The notes beneath the pieces are model-generated. The model saw only the letters and a list, made by a program, of their open reading frames with translations, had not been told where the DNA came from and did no database searches. Positions 26,508 to 35,101 of a stretch of 64,000 nt of DNA are shown in pieces; positions within the stretch are counted from its first letter, which is position 1, and every line of letters begins with the position of its first letter. The stretch is from Prevotella sp. (lineage in GTDB: Bacteria; Bacteroidota; Bacteroidia; Bacteroidales; Bacteroidaceae): contig JAGAON010000003.1 in assembly GCA_017623655.1 (NCBI GenBank), positions 62,001 to 126,000 on the forward strand, written 5' to 3'. The translations under genes were made by a program, and so were the position numbers.

Positions 26508-26702
26508 ATGAAAAAGAAATATGTAGCACCCGCAGTGGAGGTGGTTGTCATTGGCAACCAGAGTATCATGGCTGCGTCAAATCCTTCAAGCGATTCCGGT
26601 TATCATTTTGACGGTGGCTTAGGTACGGGCGGTTTCAACAAACCTGCCGAGGGACTGTCTTATGAGATAGATTTCGGCTCTGACGAAGACTGCGGTTGGT
26701 AG
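26508..26702 (+). CDS. Small acidic protein, MKKKYVAPxxEVV type, function unknown
   Basis: 64 residues, 31 nt downstream of the secreted protein gene and probably cotranscribed. Sequence plan: conserved-looking start MKKKYVAPAVEVVVIGNQS, then IMAAS, a Gly/Asp/Ser-rich middle, and an acidic end FGSDEDCGW. Small proteins with this kind of start occur beside secreted-protein genes in Prevotella and Bacteroides, from general knowledge. No signal peptide or membrane segment. A leader-like N-terminus followed by a short Gly-rich, Cys-containing end would also fit a modified-peptide precursor, but no maturation enzyme is in the window. Confidence 0.65.
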   Translation: MKKKYVAPAVEVVVIGNQSIMAASNPSSDSGYHFDGGLGTGGFNKPAEGLSYEIDFGSDEDCGW

Positions 26703-26756
26703 TGGCTGTATTCTGCCGGTGTGCACGTTGATTTTCGGTCAGATGTGCGCATCGTT

Positions 26757-26980
26757 GCAAAAGGGTGCCGATTACACGGTAAACAGGTGCTGATTACATT
26801 GTAAAAGAGGCCTGATTGCGGTGTAATCAGCACCCTTTTGCGATGGCTTTTGTAACGCATTGAAATGCAACGGCTTGTAGGGACGCACCTTGGTGCGTCC
26901 GCCTCGTTATGTTTTCCCACGTTGACAGGTGCGTTTTGCCATGTGTTTTCGGACGCACCAAGGTGCGTCCCTACATCGTT
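26757..26980. repeat. Composite repeat: R1 - linker - R2 pair
   Basis: R1 copy 26757-26841, linker GGCTTTTGTAACGCATTGAA, then R2 palindromes at about 26881-26900 and 26951-26970 as an inverted pair. The R2 part nearly duplicates 23976-24078. Confidence 0.78.
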
Positions 26981-26992
26981 GTTTGGTAATTA

Positions 26993-27334
26993 TCGCCGAA
27001 CCCCGAAGGGGTGACATATCCAAGCACAGGGTGTAAAGGTTTAGCTCGGCGTTAGCCAACCCTGTGTTAAGGCGTGATGTCCGCAAAACGTATCGGGAAC
27101 CCCGTAGCCGGCAGGCGAGGAGCACAACGTGCGACGAGGGGTGATATATCCATTGTGCATCATGCGTCATGACATGAATATATTGTGATGGTTCCTTGGG
27201 ACTTTATGTCACCCCTCGTCGCACGTTGTGCTCCTCGCCTACCGGCTTCGGGGTTCCCGACACCATTTTCCGCACACGAATGTTTACACAGGGCTTACGC
27301 CCTGTGCTGTAATATGTCACCCCTTCAGGGTTCG
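26993..27334. repeat. R4 inverted-arm element, complete
   Basis: Left arm 26993-27145 and right arm about 27209-27334 are inverted copies (GAACCCCGAAGGGGTGACA, CACAGGGTGTAAAG, CTCGGCGTTAGCCAACCCTG, GAGGAGCACAACGTGCGACG). Spacer about 63 nt. The loop side of the right arm keeps CGTCGCACGTTGTGCTCCTC, which exactly pairs with the left arm. No gene is seen between 26703 and 27443. Confidence 0.75.
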
Positions 27335-27384
27335 ACGGGGCATGAAACAGCGACGCTTGTAATTATTCTGTCGTGTCTTGGCAC

Positions 27385-27416
27385 AAAAAGAGCGCGGCCG
27401 ATGTGTGGCCGCGCTC
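27385..27416 (-). terminator. Intrinsic terminator of gpmI
   Basis: 10-bp stem GAGCGCGGCC / GGCCGCGCTC followed on the minus strand by TTTTTG, 28 nt past the gpmI stop. Confidence 0.85.
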
Positions 27417-27443
27417 CCGGAATGATTGCTTGAGGTTGTAGAA

Positions 27444-28964
27444 TTAGTCGTTGATGAGGTTCTCGCCCGTCATGTCCGCCGGCTGTTCCAGCCCCATGAT
27501 GTGGAGGATGGTGGGCGCAACGTCGGCCAGTCGGCCGTCTTTGATGGTGGCGGAGTTGTTGTCTGTCACGTAGATGCACGGCACGGGGTTCAGCGAGTGC
27601 GCCGTGTTTGGCGTGCCGTCGGCGTTGATGGCGTTGTCGGCATTGCCGTGGTCGGCTATTATGATGGCCTCGTAACCGGTGGCCTTGGCAGCCTCTATCA
27701 CGTCACGCACGCAGTTGTCAACCGCTACCACGGCCTTGGCTATGGCGTTATATACGCCGGTGTGGCCTACCATGTCACCGTTGGCGAAGTTCACTACGAT
27801 GAAGTCGTATTTGTCTTCCTTTATCGCTTCCACCAGCTTGTCTTTCACTTCGTATGCCGACATCTCCGGCTTCAGGTCGTATGTGGCCACTTTCGGCGAT
27901 GCCACGAGTATGCGGTCCTCGCCCTCGTATGGTGCTTCGCGTCCGCCGTTGAAGAAGAATGTGACGTGCGCATACTTCTCTGTCTCGGCTGTGTGCAGCT
28001 GTTTCTTGCCCTGCTGTGAGAGGTATTCGCCGAGGGTGTTGGTGACATTCTCTTTCGGGAAGAGTATTCCCACGCCCTTGAAGGATGCGTCGTAAGGGGT
28101 CATGCAGTAGTATTTCAGTCCCGGTATGGTGTTCATTCCCTCTTCCGGCATATCCTGCTGCGTGAGTACCTGCGTGAGTTCCTTGGCGCGGTCGTTGCGG
28201 AAGTTGATGAAGATGACGGCGTCGCCCTCTTCTATCTGTCCGTTCACGGAGGCGTTGGTGATGGCCTTTATGAACTCGTCCGTCACTCCCTCGTCATAGC
28301 TTTCCTGCATGGCCTGTATCATGTCGGTGGCTTTCTTTCCCTCACCTTTCACGATAAGGTCGTAAGCCTCCTTGACACGGTTCCAGCGTTTGTCGCGGTC
28401 CATGGCGTAGAAGCGTCCTATGATGCTTGCGATGTTGGCGTCGTTGGCCTTGCACTTTGCGTCAATCTGCTCGATGAATCCCTTTCCTGACTTCGGGTCC
28501 GTGTCGCGTCCGTCCATGAAGCAGTGTACGAAGAGCTGCTGAGAGAGGCCGTATTCCTTTCCTACCTCGATGAGTTTGAAGAGGTGGTCGAGTGAAGAAT
28601 GCACGCCGCCGTTGGACGCCAGTCCCATGAGGTGCAGTTTCTTGCCGTTGTTCTTGGCGTATTCGTATGCCTCTTTCACCTGCGGGTTGCTCACGATGGA
28701 GCCGTCGGCGCAGGCGCGGTTGATCTTGACGAGGTCCTGATATACCACCCTTCCGGCGCCGATGTTGAGGTGACCCACCTCTGAGTTGCCCATCTGCCCG
28801 TCGGGAAGACCTACGTTTTCACCGGAAGCCTGCAACTGTGACACGCTGCTTACGGCCGTGAGATAGTCCAAATAAGGTGTCGGCGTGTTGTAGATAACGT
28901 CGCCCTTGCCTTGCTTTCCGATTCCCCATCCGTCGAGAATCATCAAAAGTGCTTTTTTTGCCAT
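27444..28964 (-). CDS. gpmI: 2,3-bisphosphoglycerate-independent phosphoglycerate mutase
   Basis: 506 residues, usual for the family. Interconverts 3- and 2-phosphoglycerate in glycolysis with two metal ions. Alkaline-phosphatase-like fold: MILDGWGIG with metal-binding Asp11, phosphorylated Ser61 in [27 protein letters not shown], and the C-terminal metal site [10 protein letters not shown]. Single-gene unit with promoter at 29008 and strong terminator; divergent from the dcw cluster. Confidence 0.95.
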   Translation of the reverse strand: MAKKALLMILDGWGIGKQGKGDVIYNTPTPYLDYLTAVSSVSQLQASGENVGLPDGQMGNSEVGHLNIGAGRVVYQDLVKINRACADGSIVSNPQVKEAYEYAKNNGKKLHLMGLASNGGVHSSLDHLFKLIEVGKEYGLSQQLFVHCFMDGRDTDPKSGKGFIEQIDAKCKANDANIASIIGRFYAMDRDKRWNRVKEAYDLIVKGEGKKATDMIQAMQESYDEGVTDEFIKAITNASVNGQIEEGDAVIFINFRNDRAKELTQVLTQQDMPEEGMNTIPGLKYYCMTPYDASFKGVGILFPKENVTNTLGEYLSQQGKKQLHTAETEKYAHVTFFFNGGREAPYEGEDRILVASPKVATYDLKPEMSAYEVKDKLVEAIKEDKYDFIVVNFANGDMVGHTGVYNAIAKAVVAVDNCVRDVIEAAKATGYEAIIIADHGNADNAINADGTPNTAHSLNPVPCIYVTDNNSATIKDGRLADVAPTILHIMGLEQPADMTGENLIND

Positions 28965-29007
28965 GTCGTTTTTATGTTGTGTTTAATTGTCGTTCCTGTT
29001 CCGCTTG

Positions 29008-29015
29008 CAAAGTTA
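29008..29015 (-). promoter_or_regulatory. Promoter -7 box of gpmI
   Basis: Minus-strand TAACTTTG, about 43 nt before the gpmI start codon. Confidence 0.6.
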
Positions 29016-29085
29016 ATGCAATGCGTTGAAATAGGATTAGCGAAATTGTTAAATATTGATAAATGTGCGTTTTGCGTGAAAAAAG

Positions 29086-29110
29086 TGGAGGAAAGTGGGG
29101 AAAAGTGGGG
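29086..29110 (+). promoter_or_regulatory. MraZ operator: three TGGRG repeats
   Basis: TGGAG (29086), TGGGG (29096) and TGGGG (29106), exactly 10 nt apart with GAAAG/AAAAG spacers. This matches the known MraZ target of TGGGN repeats separated by 5 nt. The array ends 9 nt before the -7 box and covers the place of the -33 box, so bound MraZ would block its own promoter. Confidence 0.82.
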
Positions 29111-29119
29111 AAATTTTTG

Positions 29120-29127
29120 TAACTTTG
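29120..29127 (+). promoter_or_regulatory. Promoter -7 box of the dcw operon
   Basis: TAACTTTG, 33 nt before the mraZ start. No TTTG -33 box: that region is taken by the operator repeats. Confidence 0.75.
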
Positions 29128-29160
29128 CCTGCAAAAAGAATTATTAAAATAAGAACGCAC

Positions 29161-29610
29161 GTGAGATTCTTGGGAAACATAGAGGCTAAGACGGACGCGA
29201 AAGGCCGTGTCTTTCTGCCTGCGGCATTCAGGAAAGTGTTGCAGACAGAGGGCGTGGAGCAGCTCGTGATGCGTAAGGATGTGCATGAGAAATGCCTCGT
29301 GCTGTACCCGGAAAGCGTGTGGAACGAGCAGATGGACATGATGCGCAGCCGGCTGAACAGGTGGGACCGCCGGCACCAGCAGATATTCCGTCAGTTCGTG
29401 AGCGACGTGGAGCTTGTGACGCTTGACGGCAACGGGCGTTTCCTTATATCGCGCCGCTGTCAGGAAATGGCGGAGATAGAGCAGGCGGTGCGCTTCATAG
29501 GCGTGGGTGACACGATAGAGATATGGGCGGTGAAGGACGGCAACGGGCCGTTCATGGATGCCGAAAGCTTCGGCAATGCGCTTGAAGAACTAATGGATAA
29601 TGCGGGCTGA
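29161..29610 (+). CDS. mraZ: Transcriptional regulator MraZ
   Basis: 149 residues. Ring-forming AbrB/MraZ-fold DNA-binding protein that represses the division and cell-wall operon it heads. N-terminal half RFLGNIEAKTDAKGRVFLPAAFRK and second repeat VELVTLDGNGRFLISRRC are the two MraZ SpoVT-like motifs. Start is GTG at 29161: the upstream in-frame ATG at 29095 lies inside the operator and before the -7 box. Three nucleotides separate it from rsmH. Confidence 0.92.
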   Translation: MRFLGNIEAKTDAKGRVFLPAAFRKVLQTEGVEQLVMRKDVHEKCLVLYPESVWNEQMDMMRSRLNRWDRRHQQIFRQFVSDVELVTLDGNGRFLISRRCQEMAEIEQAVRFIGVGDTIEIWAVKDGNGPFMDAESFGNALEELMDNAG

Positions 29611-29613
29611 ACG

Positions 29614-30561
29614 ATGGGAGAAGAGCAGATATACCATATCCCGGTGCTGCTGGGGGAAAGCGTGGACGGCATGAATGTCAGGCCGGGCGGCGTGTATGTG
29701 GATGTCACCTTCGGCGGAGGCGGACACAGCAAGGAGATTGTGCGCCGCATGAACGGCAGGGGACGGCTGTTCTCTTTTGACCAGGATGCCGACGCGGAAC
29801 GTAACGTAAGCGCGTCGGAGACGCTGTCGGAAGCGCAGGAGAAGGGTGTATTCACTTTCGTGAGAAGCAATTTCCGCTATCTGAAAAACTGGATGCGGTA
29901 CTACAATGTGGATCATGTTGACGGCCTGTTGGCCGATCTCGGCGTGTCAAGCCATCACTTTGACGACGAGGCGAGGGGCTTTTCGTTCCGCTTTGACGCC
30001 CCGCTGGATATGCGGATGAATACCCGCGCCGGCATAACGGCGGCGGAAGTGCTCAACACTTACGACGAGACGAGATTGGCGGATATATTCTATCTTTACG
30101 GGGAACTGAAGACCTCACGCCGCATAGCGGCCGCCGTTGTCAAGGCGAGGCAGGCCGGCGAGGTGAGGACAACGCATGATTTCCTGCGCATTGTGGAGCC
30201 GTTCTTCAAGCGGGAACGTGAGAAGAAGGACATGGCGAGGCTGTTTCAGGCGTTGAGAATAGAGGTGAACCACGAGATGGATGCCCTTAAAGAGATGCTG
30301 GACGCTGCCACGGAGGTGTTGGGAGAGGGCGGAAGGCTGAGCGTGATAACGTATCACAGCCTTGAAGACCGTATCGTGAAGAACATCATGAAGACCGGAA
30401 ATGCGGAGGGAAAGCGTAACGAGGACTTCTTCGGAAGGGTGCTTGCGCCGTATAAGGTGGTGAATAACAAGGTCGTGGTGCCGACGGATGACGAGCAGCA
30501 GCGTAACCCGCGTTCGCGGAGTGCGAAGCTGCGAATAGCCGAGAAAGTGGCTGCGGAATAA
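29614..30561 (+). CDS. rsmH: 16S rRNA (cytosine-1402-N4) methyltransferase RsmH
   Basis: 315 residues. SAM-dependent methylation of C1402 in the ribosomal P site. It begins YHIPVLLGESVDGM, has the SAM motif DVTFGGGGHSKEI at 30-42, LLADLGVSSHHFDD, and ends with RNPRSRSAKLRIAEK, all family signatures. Second gene of the dcw operon (formerly mraW). Confidence 0.95.
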   Translation: MGEEQIYHIPVLLGESVDGMNVRPGGVYVDVTFGGGGHSKEIVRRMNGRGRLFSFDQDADAERNVSASETLSEAQEKGVFTFVRSNFRYLKNWMRYYNVDHVDGLLADLGVSSHHFDDEARGFSFRFDAPLDMRMNTRAGITAAEVLNTYDETRLADIFYLYGELKTSRRIAAAVVKARQAGEVRTTHDFLRIVEPFFKREREKKDMARLFQALRIEVNHEMDALKEMLDAATEVLGEGGRLSVITYHSLEDRIVKNIMKTGNAEGKRNEDFFGRVLAPYKVVNNKVVVPTDDEQQRNPRSRSAKLRIAEKVAAE

Positions 30562-30595
30562 GGGAAACGGTGCCTGACAGGCATACAGGAAGACA

Positions 30596-31138
30596 ATGGA
30601 CGAAGAGGAAAAGGACATAAAGACAACGGGCATGGGGACGGACACCGATGGCGGCCGGGGCGAGACACCGGCTGAGGATGCCGTGATGCCTGAGCGGAAG
30701 GATGCCGGACGGAAAAAGAAAACAACGGAAGGAAATGGAAAAAGCGCTAACGGCGTGCTGGGAAACAAGACCATCGAGGATGTCATAAGGCGTGAGGCGA
30801 AAGAGGAGCAGGACACGTCTTCGCCGTTCTCCATATCCAAGACCCTCGGCGGAGTGCTGATAGCGCGTGCCGTCCAGAAACAGATTGGGCTGGTTCTCCT
30901 CGTGTGCGCATTCCTTATTATATATATAAACAACCGCTATGTGTGCCAAAAACGCATGGTGGAGATAGGGAAACTGGAGACGCAGTTGGTGGAGGCACGC
31001 TATAAGGCGACCGTGTGCACAAGCATATTGACGGAAAAAAGCCGCGAGAGCAACATCATAAAGCTGCTTAACGCGTATGGGGATTCCACGCTGACGATAC
31101 CCAACGAGCCGCCGTACCTGATAAGAATAGACGAGTAA
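30596..31138 (+). CDS. ftsL: FtsL-like cell division protein
   Basis: 180 residues. Bitopic membrane protein: a charged, low-complexity cytoplasmic part (1-100), one membrane span at about 99-115 (IGLVLLVCAFLIIYI), then a short periplasmic coiled coil (MVEIGKLETQLVEARYKA) and an end PPYLIRIDE. Position between rsmH and ftsI is where FtsL lies in Bacteroidetes. FtsL joins FtsQ and FtsB to activate FtsWI. Sequence identity of FtsL is low between phyla, so the call leans on position and topology. Confidence 0.82.
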   Translation: MDEEEKDIKTTGMGTDTDGGRGETPAEDAVMPERKDAGRKKKTTEGNGKSANGVLGNKTIEDVIRREAKEEQDTSSPFSISKTLGGVLIARAVQKQIGLVLLVCAFLIIYINNRYVCQKRMVEIGKLETQLVEARYKATVCTSILTEKSRESNIIKLLNAYGDSTLTIPNEPPYLIRIDE

Positions 31139-31172
31139 CAGAGTGCAAAAGAGACAAAAGTGACATTTACAG

Positions 31173-33347
31173 ATGAGCAGATTCGAGTATCATAAGTCAA
31201 TGCTTCGCTACACGGTGTTCGCCGTGTTGCTGACTTTCCTTGCCTTTGGAGTGCTTGCCAAGGGCTTCTATATCATGACAGTGGAGCATGATTACTGGGA
31301 GGAAGTCAACTCGATGATGAAGTTTGACAGCATAACTGTTGACCCTGTGCGCGGCAATATACTGAGCGACAACGGCCAACAGCTGGCCTGTAACCTGCCG
31401 GAGTACCGTATGTATATGGACTTTGTGGCGTTGCAGGAAAGCAAGGCGGACACCCTTTGGCATGACTCCTTGGGCAATGACACGCCTGTTCTGCTGGCTC
31501 TTTGCGACAGCCTGCACACCATCTTCCCGCAGAAAAGCGCGAAAGAGTATCTTGAACACATGAAGAAGGGCTACGAAAAGAAAAGCCGTTACTGGCCGGT
31601 TGTGAAGCAACGCGTGTCATATACGGTGTATCAGAAGGTCAAATCGCTGCCCATTTTCTGCCTGAAACCGGGCGTGGGAGGCTTCACCGCAAAGAAGTTC
31701 ATGGTGCGGAACAGGCCCTACGGCTCGCTGGCTTCAAGCATAGTGGGAGGCACTTACAACGAGAAAGGCGTGGCATATTCAGGCCTTGAACTGGCTTATG
31801 ACTCCATATTGAAGGGCAGTCCGGGCTACAAGCACCGCCGGAAGGTGCTCAACGGGTGGGTAGATATGCTCGATTCTGCCGCCATTGACGGCAATGACAT
31901 AAAGACAACCATTGACGTCAGCATACAGGATCTGGCCGAACGGTCTCTTATAAAGGAACTGAAAGCGGTGGGAGGATATACCGGCGTGGCGATAGTCATG
32001 GAGGTTGCGACGGGTGATATAAAGGCGATGGTCAACGTAGATCGTGACGATGAGACCGGAGAATACTACGAAGGCCGCAACCATGCCATAGCCGACTGGC
32101 TGGAACCGGGTTCCGTTTTCAAGACCGCCAGCTTCATGGTGGCGCTTGATGACGGCAAGATCGACACCACGGACAGGGTCGATACCGGCTGCGGCATAAT
32201 GCCTATGTACGGCTCGAAGATGCGGGACCACAACTGGCATAGGGGCGGTTACGGCGTATTGTCGGTGCCCCGGGTGCTTCAAGTCAGCTCAAACATCGGC
32301 GTAAGCTACCTCATCGACAAGCATTATCATGCTAATCCCGAGAAATTCGTGGAGGGATTGCGCCGTGTTGGCATTGCGGAAAACCTGAATCTGCCCTTCC
32401 CCGAGTACATGGCTCCCAAGGTTCGTATGCCGAAGAAGAACAAACACGGGCAGTGGGTGAACTGGAGCAACACGGCGTTGCCATGGATGAGCATCGGATA
32501 TGAGACCAATGTGCCGCCCATTTCGGTTGTGACGTTCTACAATGCGATAGCCAACGGCGGCGTGATGGTGCGTCCGCGCTTCGTCAAGAGCATAGAGAAG
32601 AACGGGGAAGTGATACAGGAATTTCCCGTGGAAGTGCTTAAAAAGCAAATCTGCGGCAAGGAAACTCTCGGCAAGATACAGACGATTCTCCGTCAGGTCG
32701 TCAGCATAGGACTGGGCAAGACGGCCGGTTCTCCGTCGTTCTCGGTGTCCGGCAAGACCGGAACAGCGCAGAAAGCGATGGGCGGAGGGTACAAGAACGG
32801 TACCGTGAACTACCTGCTCTCGTTCTGCGGCTACTTCCCTTCCGAGGCTCCAAGATACACCTGTATCGTCTGCATTCACAAGGCCGGACTGCCCGCTTCG
32901 GGCGGTTTGATGAGTGGACAGGTGTTCCATGACATAGCGGAAGGCATCATGGCCAAGAATATAAAGTATGATGTCAAGGGCGCAAAAGATTCCCTTTCCG
33001 TTCTTATACCTGACGTAAAAGCCGGCAATGTGCTTGCCGCCGACTATGTAATGTCACGTCTTGGCTTCGCTTGCAACGGCGGATGGAAGGGCGGACACGC
33101 CGAGGGCAAGCCCGTATGGGGCAGTGTCGAGCGCCGTACAGGCACATCCGTGATACACCGTAGCGGCACAGCTGCGGACGGGCTGATGCCAAATGTCATA
33201 GGAATGGGTGCCCGCGACGCCGTGTTCCTCATCGAAAGCCGTGGCGCAAGGGTAGTGCTGAAAGGCCGTGGCAAGGTAAAACAGCAAAGCAAACCGTCCG
33301 GAGCAAAGATGCACAAGGGCGAGAAAATAACGCTGGAACTGGCATAA
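31173..33347 (+). CDS. ftsI: Penicillin-binding protein, division transpeptidase (FtsI/PBP3) with PASTA domain
   Basis: 724 residues. Septal class B PBP. Membrane anchor about 12-32, dimerisation domain, transpeptidase domain with Ser314-x-x-Lys317 (GSVFKTAS), SSN at 372-374 and KTG at 528-530 (SGKTGTAQ). A C-terminal PASTA-type domain (about 665-724, [20 protein letters not shown]) is a feature of Bacteroidetes and Gram-positive homologues, not of E. coli FtsI. All catalytic motifs are present. Confidence 0.93.
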   Translation: MSRFEYHKSMLRYTVFAVLLTFLAFGVLAKGFYIMTVEHDYWEEVNSMMKFDSITVDPVRGNILSDNGQQLACNLPEYRMYMDFVALQESKADTLWHDSLGNDTPVLLALCDSLHTIFPQKSAKEYLEHMKKGYEKKSRYWPVVKQRVSYTVYQKVKSLPIFCLKPGVGGFTAKKFMVRNRPYGSLASSIVGGTYNEKGVAYSGLELAYDSILKGSPGYKHRRKVLNGWVDMLDSAAIDGNDIKTTIDVSIQDLAERSLIKELKAVGGYTGVAIVMEVATGDIKAMVNVDRDDETGEYYEGRNHAIADWLEPGSVFKTASFMVALDDGKIDTTDRVDTGCGIMPMYGSKMRDHNWHRGGYGVLSVPRVLQVSSNIGVSYLIDKHYHANPEKFVEGLRRVGIAENLNLPFPEYMAPKVRMPKKNKHGQWVNWSNTALPWMSIGYETNVPPISVVTFYNAIANGGVMVRPRFVKSIEKNGEVIQEFPVEVLKKQICGKETLGKIQTILRQVVSIGLGKTAGSPSFSVSGKTGTAQKAMGGGYKNGTVNYLLSFCGYFPSEAPRYTCIVCIHKAGLPASGGLMSGQVFHDIAEGIMAKNIKYDVKGAKDSLSVLIPDVKAGNVLAADYVMSRLGFACNGGWKGGHAEGKPVWGSVERRTGTSVIHRSGTAADGLMPNVIGMGARDAVFLIESRGARVVLKGRGKVKQQSKPSGAKMHKGEKITLELA

Positions 33348-33381
33348 TGCCGTTCCGTCAACAAGCAAAACGATAAAGAAA

Positions 33382-34830
33382 ATGAAACTGTCAGAACTTC
33401 TTACCGGCATAAAGCCGACGGAAACAGCCGGCTCTGCGGATGTCAACATAACCGGCATCAATATCGACTCGCGCCGGGTCGTGCCGGGAAATATGTTCAT
33501 AGCCATGCGCGGAACGCAGGTTGACGGCCATCAGTTCATACCGAAAGCGGTGGAACTTGGTGCCGTAGCGGTGCTGTGCGAGGACATCCCGTCCGACGCG
33601 CCGGCATCCGTCACGTTCGTAAAGGTAGCGGACTGCGAGGACTGCGTAGGCCAAATAGCCACCACCTTCTATGGAAATCCCACGGCAAAGCTACGCCTTG
33701 TGGGCGTGACCGGCACCAACGGAAAGACCACTGTCGCCACATTATTATATAATATGTTCCGCAAGATGGGACACAAGTGCGGCCTGCTATCTACCGTCTG
33801 CAACTACATCGAGGACGAGGCGGTGCCCGCCACCCATACAACCCCCGACCCGATAGAGCTTAACCAGCTGCTTGCAAGGATGGTTGAGGCCGGCTGCGAA
33901 TACGCCTTCATGGAGTGTTCAAGCCACGCCATAGCCCAGAAGCGCATCGGAGGGCTCACCTTTGCCGGCGGCATCTTCACCAATCTCACCCGCGACCACC
34001 TTGACTACCACAAGACATTCGAGAACTACCGCGACGCCAAGAAGGCCTTTTTCGACAACCTACCCAAGTCAGCTTTCGCCATAACCAACGCCGACGACAG
34101 GAACGGCATGGTCATGACGCAGAACACCAAGGCCTCCGTCAAGACCTATTCCACACGCTCCATGGCCGATTTCACGGCCCATATCATCGAGTGTCACTTT
34201 GAAGGAATGTACCTTGAAATGGACGGTCACGAGGTGGGAGTGCAGTTCATAGGCAAGTTTAACGTCAGCAATCTGCTGGCAGTATATGGCGCCGCCCGTA
34301 TGCTCGGCAAGGAAACGGAGGACATACTCCTCGTCATGAGCACGCTGAAAAGCGTCTCCGGCCGTCTGGAGCCGCTGCGTTCGCCGGAGGGCTACACCGC
34401 CATCGTCGATTACGCCCATACCCCCGACGCATTGGAGAACGTGCTCTGCGCCATCCATGAAGTGCTGAACGGCAAGGGACAGGTGATAACCGTCTGCGGT
34501 GCCGGCGGCAACCGTGACAAGGGCAAGCGTCCGCTAATGGCTCAGGAAGCCGTGAAGCAGAGCGACAAGGTCATCATAACCAGCGACAACCCGCGCTTCG
34601 AGGAGCCGCAGGACATCATCAACGACATGCTGGCCGGCCTCACTCCGCAGCAGAAAAGGAAGGTGCTCACCATAACAGACAGGCGCGAGGCCATCAGGAC
34701 GGCGTGTATGCTGGCGCAGAAGGGCGACGTGATACTCGTGGCGGGAAAAGGACATGAGGACTATCAGGACGTGAAAGGCGTGAAGCATCACTTCGATGAC
34801 AAGGAGGAACTGATGAAAGCCTTTGGCTGA
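33382..34830 (+). CDS. murE: UDP-MurNAc-L-Ala-D-Glu:meso-diaminopimelate ligase
   Basis: 482 residues. Adds the third stem-peptide residue in the cytoplasm. ATP loop GTNGKTT at 111-117; substrate-selecting motif DNPR at 402-405, the signature of meso-diaminopimelate rather than lysine, which predicts a DAP-type wall. Mur central and C-terminal domains are complete. In E. coli murF follows; here a repeat-containing gap follows instead. Confidence 0.94.
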   Translation: MKLSELLTGIKPTETAGSADVNITGINIDSRRVVPGNMFIAMRGTQVDGHQFIPKAVELGAVAVLCEDIPSDAPASVTFVKVADCEDCVGQIATTFYGNPTAKLRLVGVTGTNGKTTVATLLYNMFRKMGHKCGLLSTVCNYIEDEAVPATHTTPDPIELNQLLARMVEAGCEYAFMECSSHAIAQKRIGGLTFAGGIFTNLTRDHLDYHKTFENYRDAKKAFFDNLPKSAFAITNADDRNGMVMTQNTKASVKTYSTRSMADFTAHIIECHFEGMYLEMDGHEVGVQFIGKFNVSNLLAVYGAARMLGKETEDILLVMSTLKSVSGRLEPLRSPEGYTAIVDYAHTPDALENVLCAIHEVLNGKGQVITVCGAGGNRDKGKRPLMAQEAVKQSDKVIITSDNPRFEEPQDIINDMLAGLTPQQKRKVLTITDRREAIRTACMLAQKGDVILVAGKGHEDYQDVKGVKHHFDDKEELMKAFG

Positions 34831-34837
34831 AGCACGG

Positions 34838-35091
34838 TTTCAAATTAATAATTAATAGTTAAAAATTAAAAGTTATGATTACGTTTCGCCGCCTGCAAGG
34901 GCTCTCTTACAATGGCAGACCTGGCACTCCGTCATGTAACCACGACTTTTCAAATTAATAATTAATAGTTAAAAATTAAAAGTTATGATTACGTTATGCC
35001 TGTCTGTAAGGCCAAGCCATAAATGAAAGGTTGAACATTCCATCAGGTAATCATAATTATTAACTTTTAATTCTCTAATTTTTAATTCAAA
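34838..35091. repeat. A/T-rich direct and inverted repeats between murE and mraY
   Basis: Two 48-nt direct copies with the same start TTTCAAATTAATAATTAATA (34838-34885 and 34948-34995), 110 nt apart, and a related inverted segment at about 35049-35091 (ATTAACTTTTAATTC...TTTTTAATTC). No gene, no promoter-like box. Resembles the non-coding A/T repeats common in Bacteroidales. Confidence 0.8.
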
Positions 35092-35101
35092 CAGACTCAC
35101 C

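Noticed and set aside
29095-29160. Longer N-terminus of MraZ from ATG 29095
   Set aside because: It would start within the operator and before the promoter; the GTG at 29161 gives the family N-terminus.
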